From CAVWSM01 sp963757805 (GTDB taxonomy: Bacteria; Actinomycetota; Actinomycetes; Jiangellales; Jiangellaceae), in NCBI GenBank assembly GCA_963757805.1, contig CAVWSM010000023.1:1-64000 (forward strand): a stretch of DNA of 64,000 bases. The letters are read 5' to 3'. The notes under the pieces were generated by a model. It was not told where the DNA came from, did no database searches, and saw nothing but the letters and a program-made list of their open reading frames with translations. The position numbers and the translations under genes were made by a program. Shown one piece after another: positions 62,016-64,000 of this stretch; positions within the stretch are counted from its first letter, which is position 1, and every line of letters begins with the position of its first letter.

Positions 62016-63263
62016 GTGCACCGCGTGCGCCACGAAGTACAGGCCTTCGTGGGTGGTCTCCCCGGTGCTTTCTGGTGGGTCTGGACCTCCGCCCTGGTGT
62101 CCAGCCTCGGCGGATTCGTCGTGCCGTTCCTGGCAATCTGGCTGACGGCCGAGCGCGGCCACTCCGCCACGATCGCTGGTGTTGTCGGCACAGTCTTCGG
62201 CCTCGGCTCGGTGGTGGGCGCGATCGTCGGCGGAGTGAGCGCCGACCGGTGGGGCCGCCGGCCGACCGTGCTTGCGGCGCAGGTCATCGCCGCCGTGGGG
62301 GTCCTCGTCATGGGCCTCGCGCCCGAGTTGCCGGTGATCCTCGCGATGGCTTTCGTCGTCGGGCTTGGGACCAACGCGACGAGACCGGCGCGCACGGCGA
62401 TGATGGCCGACCTCGTCCCGGCAATCGACCGTGTCCGGGCGTTCTCGCTCAACTACTGGGCGATCAACCTCGGCTTCGCCTTCGCGACCGTTGTCGCGGG
62501 TGTGCTCGCGGGTGTTTCGTACCAGCTGCTGTTCTTCGGAAACGCGATCGCCCTCCTGCTTTGCGCGGCCGTCGTGTACCTGCGCGTGCCCGAGACACGG
62601 CCCACTGTCAGCGCGACACCCGCAGTCGTCACGGAGAGCGGCAGCCTGCTCGATGTGTTGCGTGACCGAGTGTTCATGGTGTTCGTCGGCCTCACGTTCC
62701 TGATCGCGCTCATCTTCATGCAGCACGCGACCGCGATGCCGCTGGCGATGTCCGACTCTGGGCTGTCCGCGGCTGCGTTCGGCACCGTCATCGCCATCAA
62801 CGGGCTGCTCATCGTGCTCCTGCAGCTGCCGCTCGGGCGGATCGCCGAGCAGTTCCCGCGCTCGCGGGTGCTGGCTGTCGCCGCGGTGCTGGTCGGTGTG
62901 GGCTTCGCCCTCAACAACGTCGCGAACAGCGCGGTGGCCTACGCGCTCGTCGTCTGCATCTGGACCGTCGGCGAGGTGCTCAATGCGCCAACATCGATGG
63001 CTGTCGTGGCGGACCTGTCGCCCGCGGGGATGCGCGGGAGATATCAGGGCGTGTATTCGGTGGCGTGGAGCGGTGCGGCCTTCGTGGCCCCGCTCGGCGG
63101 CGGCTGGCTCTACGACCACAGCCCGGCACTGCTCTGGGGAGCTTGCGCCGTGCTGGGGTTGGGCACGGCGGCCGGGCACCTCGCCATCAGCGGCGCACGC
63201 GGCAAGCGCATCGCCGCGCTGCGCGGCGAAGCCGAGGCCGAAGAGATTGTCGCGACAGCCTGA
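62016..63263 (+). CDS. Major facilitator superfamily transporter
   Basis: GTG 62016 follows AGGAGG at 62000-62005 with ten bases of spacing. The 415-residue protein has twelve predicted helices. The MFS loop motif GGVSADRWGRRPTVL lies between helices 2 and 3, and RPARTAMMADLVPAIDR follows helix 4. The second half carries QLPLGRIAEQFPRSRVL and MRGRYQGVYSVAWSGA. The style is that of drug or small-molecule exporters (DHA1-like). It is divergent from gpmA and convergent with ybjN, 14 bases stop to stop. The substrate is unknown. Confidence 0.9.
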   Translation: MHRVRHEVQAFVGGLPGAFWWVWTSALVSSLGGFVVPFLAIWLTAERGHSATIAGVVGTVFGLGSVVGAIVGGVSADRWGRRPTVLAAQVIAAVGVLVMGLAPELPVILAMAFVVGLGTNATRPARTAMMADLVPAIDRVRAFSLNYWAINLGFAFATVVAGVLAGVSYQLLFFGNAIALLLCAAVVYLRVPETRPTVSATPAVVTESGSLLDVLRDRVFMVFVGLTFLIALIFMQHATAMPLAMSDSGLSAAAFGTVIAINGLLIVLLQLPLGRIAEQFPRSRVLAVAAVLVGVGFALNNVANSAVAYALVVCIWTVGEVLNAPTSMAVVADLSPAGMRGRYQGVYSVAWSGAAFVAPLGGGWLYDHSPALLWGACAVLGLGTAAGHLAISGARGKRIAALRGEAEAEEIVATA

Positions 63264-63277
63264 TCGGCTCAGCGGGC

Positions 63278-63772
63278 TCAGTCGGCTGGGCGCAGATGCT
63301 CGAACGCCGCCAGGTTGGCCGTGGGCTCGCCCCGGTCAAGGCGCCAGCGCCACTCCGCACGGATCGCCTCGGCGAAGCCCAGCTCGAGGATTGCGTTGAA
63401 CGACCCGTCCGCGAGCTCGAGCACCGCACCGAGCAACCGGTCCACCTCTGGCGCGTCGAGCCCAGCGAGCTGTCGGCGGCCCGTGAGCCAGATGTCACCC
63501 GCCGAGTCAAGCGTGAAGGCGACGCCGTAGGCACGGGCGTTGCGCTCCAGCAACCAGCGGTAGACCGCCTCGTGGTTCTCGTCCGGCCGCCGCGCCACGA
63601 ACGCGCCGACCGCCAGCGTGTGCTCCCCGACCACCAAGCTGCAGGTCGTCTTCTGCTTGCGCTCGCCGGGCAACGTCACCGAGAACCGCAAGTCACCCTG
63701 CTCCTCCCACTCGACGTCCATCGCGGCAAGCGCAGCGCGCAACACCTCGACCACCCGCTGGCGCTCACTCAT
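63278..63772 (-). CDS. YbjN-domain protein
   Basis: The 164-residue protein begins MSERQRVVEVLRAALAAMDVEW and ends in the block GSFNAILELGFAEAIRAEWRWRLDRGE, features of the YbjN/type III secretion chaperone-like family that follows mshA in many actinobacteria. VYRWLLERNARAYGVAFTLDSAGDIWLTGR is the central conserved region. Function is unknown. Its ATG overlaps the mshA stop (ATGA at 63769-63772). Confidence 0.88.
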   Translation of the reverse strand: MSERQRVVEVLRAALAAMDVEWEEQGDLRFSVTLPGERKQKTTCSLVVGEHTLAVGAFVARRPDENHEAVYRWLLERNARAYGVAFTLDSAGDIWLTGRRQLAGLDAPEVDRLLGAVLELADGSFNAILELGFAEAIRAEWRWRLDRGEPTANLAAFEHLRPAD

Positions 63773-64000
63773 GTCGCGATTGCCAGCGCATGCCGCGGCA
63801 GCAGCCGCTCGGCCGCGGCCGCATAGGCACGTACGGTGCCCTCGGCCGTCCGCGACCAGCTGAATCGCGACGCCTGCTCCAGCGCGCCGGAGCGGAGACG
63901 CGCATGCAGCCCCGGCTCGTCCAGCACACGATGCAGCGCAGCGGCGTACAGCCTGGGGTCGTGGCCCGGGACGAGCAACCCGGAGCGCTCATCGGCAACG
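63769..64000 (-). CDS. mshA: D-inositol-3-phosphate glycosyltransferase, C-terminal part
   Basis: The visible 76 residues are VADERSGLLVPGHDPRLYAAALHRVLDEPG (span from the window edge) and SRFSWSRTAEGTVRAYAAA, the end of a GT4 glycosyltransferase. GLLVPGHDP is the nucleotide-sugar-binding loop, and FSWSRTAE is characteristic of MshA, the first enzyme of mycothiol synthesis. Its position directly ahead of ybjN and near gpmA supports MshA. The gene continues beyond the right edge of the window. Confidence 0.82.
   Translation of the reverse strand, partial: VADERSGLLVPGHDPRLYAAALHRVLDEPGLHARLRSGALEQASRFSWSRTAEGTVRAYAAAAERLLPRHALAIAT

Overview
The window reads as three blocks of different origin joined end to end, so gene order across the joins should not be trusted. 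Block A (1 to about 2,385) looks alphaproteobacterial (Bradyrhizobium/Rhodopseudomonas type). It holds degraded tandem copies of a Tat-exported ABC substrate-binding protein and an intergenic repeat of the kind common in those genomes. Block B (about 2,385 to 23,535) is high-GC actinobacterial and looks like Microbacteriaceae. Block C (about 23,550 to 64,000) is high-GC actinobacterial and looks like Nocardioidaceae. At 2,385 a substrate-binding gene runs into the middle of an arginase. At 23,535 a histidine kinase is cut before its ATPase domain and abuts the 3' end of an unrelated response regulator. Together with many single-base frameshifts this suggests an uncorrected, partly chimeric metagenomic contig. 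The origin calls rest on protein style and gene order, not on a database search.

Block B layout: arginase fragment; secreted multicopper oxidase overlapping a signal peptidase; divergent FAD disulfide reductase coupled to a small HExVH protein; a ferric-siderophore uptake locus (binding protein, ATPase, two permeases, siderophore-interacting reductase) with two DtxR/IdeR-type iron boxes; amidase; small membrane protein; GNAT acetyltransferase; then a minus-strand run of overlapping genes (SDR, potassium channel, phosphoribosyltransferase, S51 peptidase, uracil-DNA glycosylase); an acyltransferase; and the methionine pair metY-metX. Frameshifts are very dense from 17.2 to 22.4 kb.

Block C, first part (23.5-37.5 kb): NarL-type two-component system divergent from a MacB/FtsX-type exporter; CBS protein; MsiK-like sugar ABC ATPase; DUF4032 protein; an HTH regulator; a sugar-permease remnant; a large LuxR-type ATPase regulator; and an ECF sigma gene truncated head-to-head against an IS110 transposase remnant. 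Second part (38-50 kb): GH13 alpha-glucosidase; nucleotidyltransferase; FAD monooxygenase and TetR regulator sharing a promoter with two matching 26-bp palindromes; arginase-family enzyme; and a glycine/one-carbon run gcvT-gcvH-glyA-lipA. Then follow an SDR and an intact ECF sigma factor with its YCII/DGPF partner.

The last part (49.6-64 kb) follows a core order also known from Streptomyces: rlmB, cysS, ispF, ispD, carD, then regX3/senX3, phoU, gpmA, ybjN and mshA. Inserted between phoU and gpmA is the most intriguing element of the window: a DUF559 (Vsr-like) endonuclease-fold gene bracketed by two inverted clusters of structured 59-nt repeats (59,791-61,123). A 12-residue reading frame with a near-perfect Shine-Dalgarno sits alone between the DUF202 pair and ispF (52,853-52,891). 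No tRNA, rRNA or CRISPR array was recognised.
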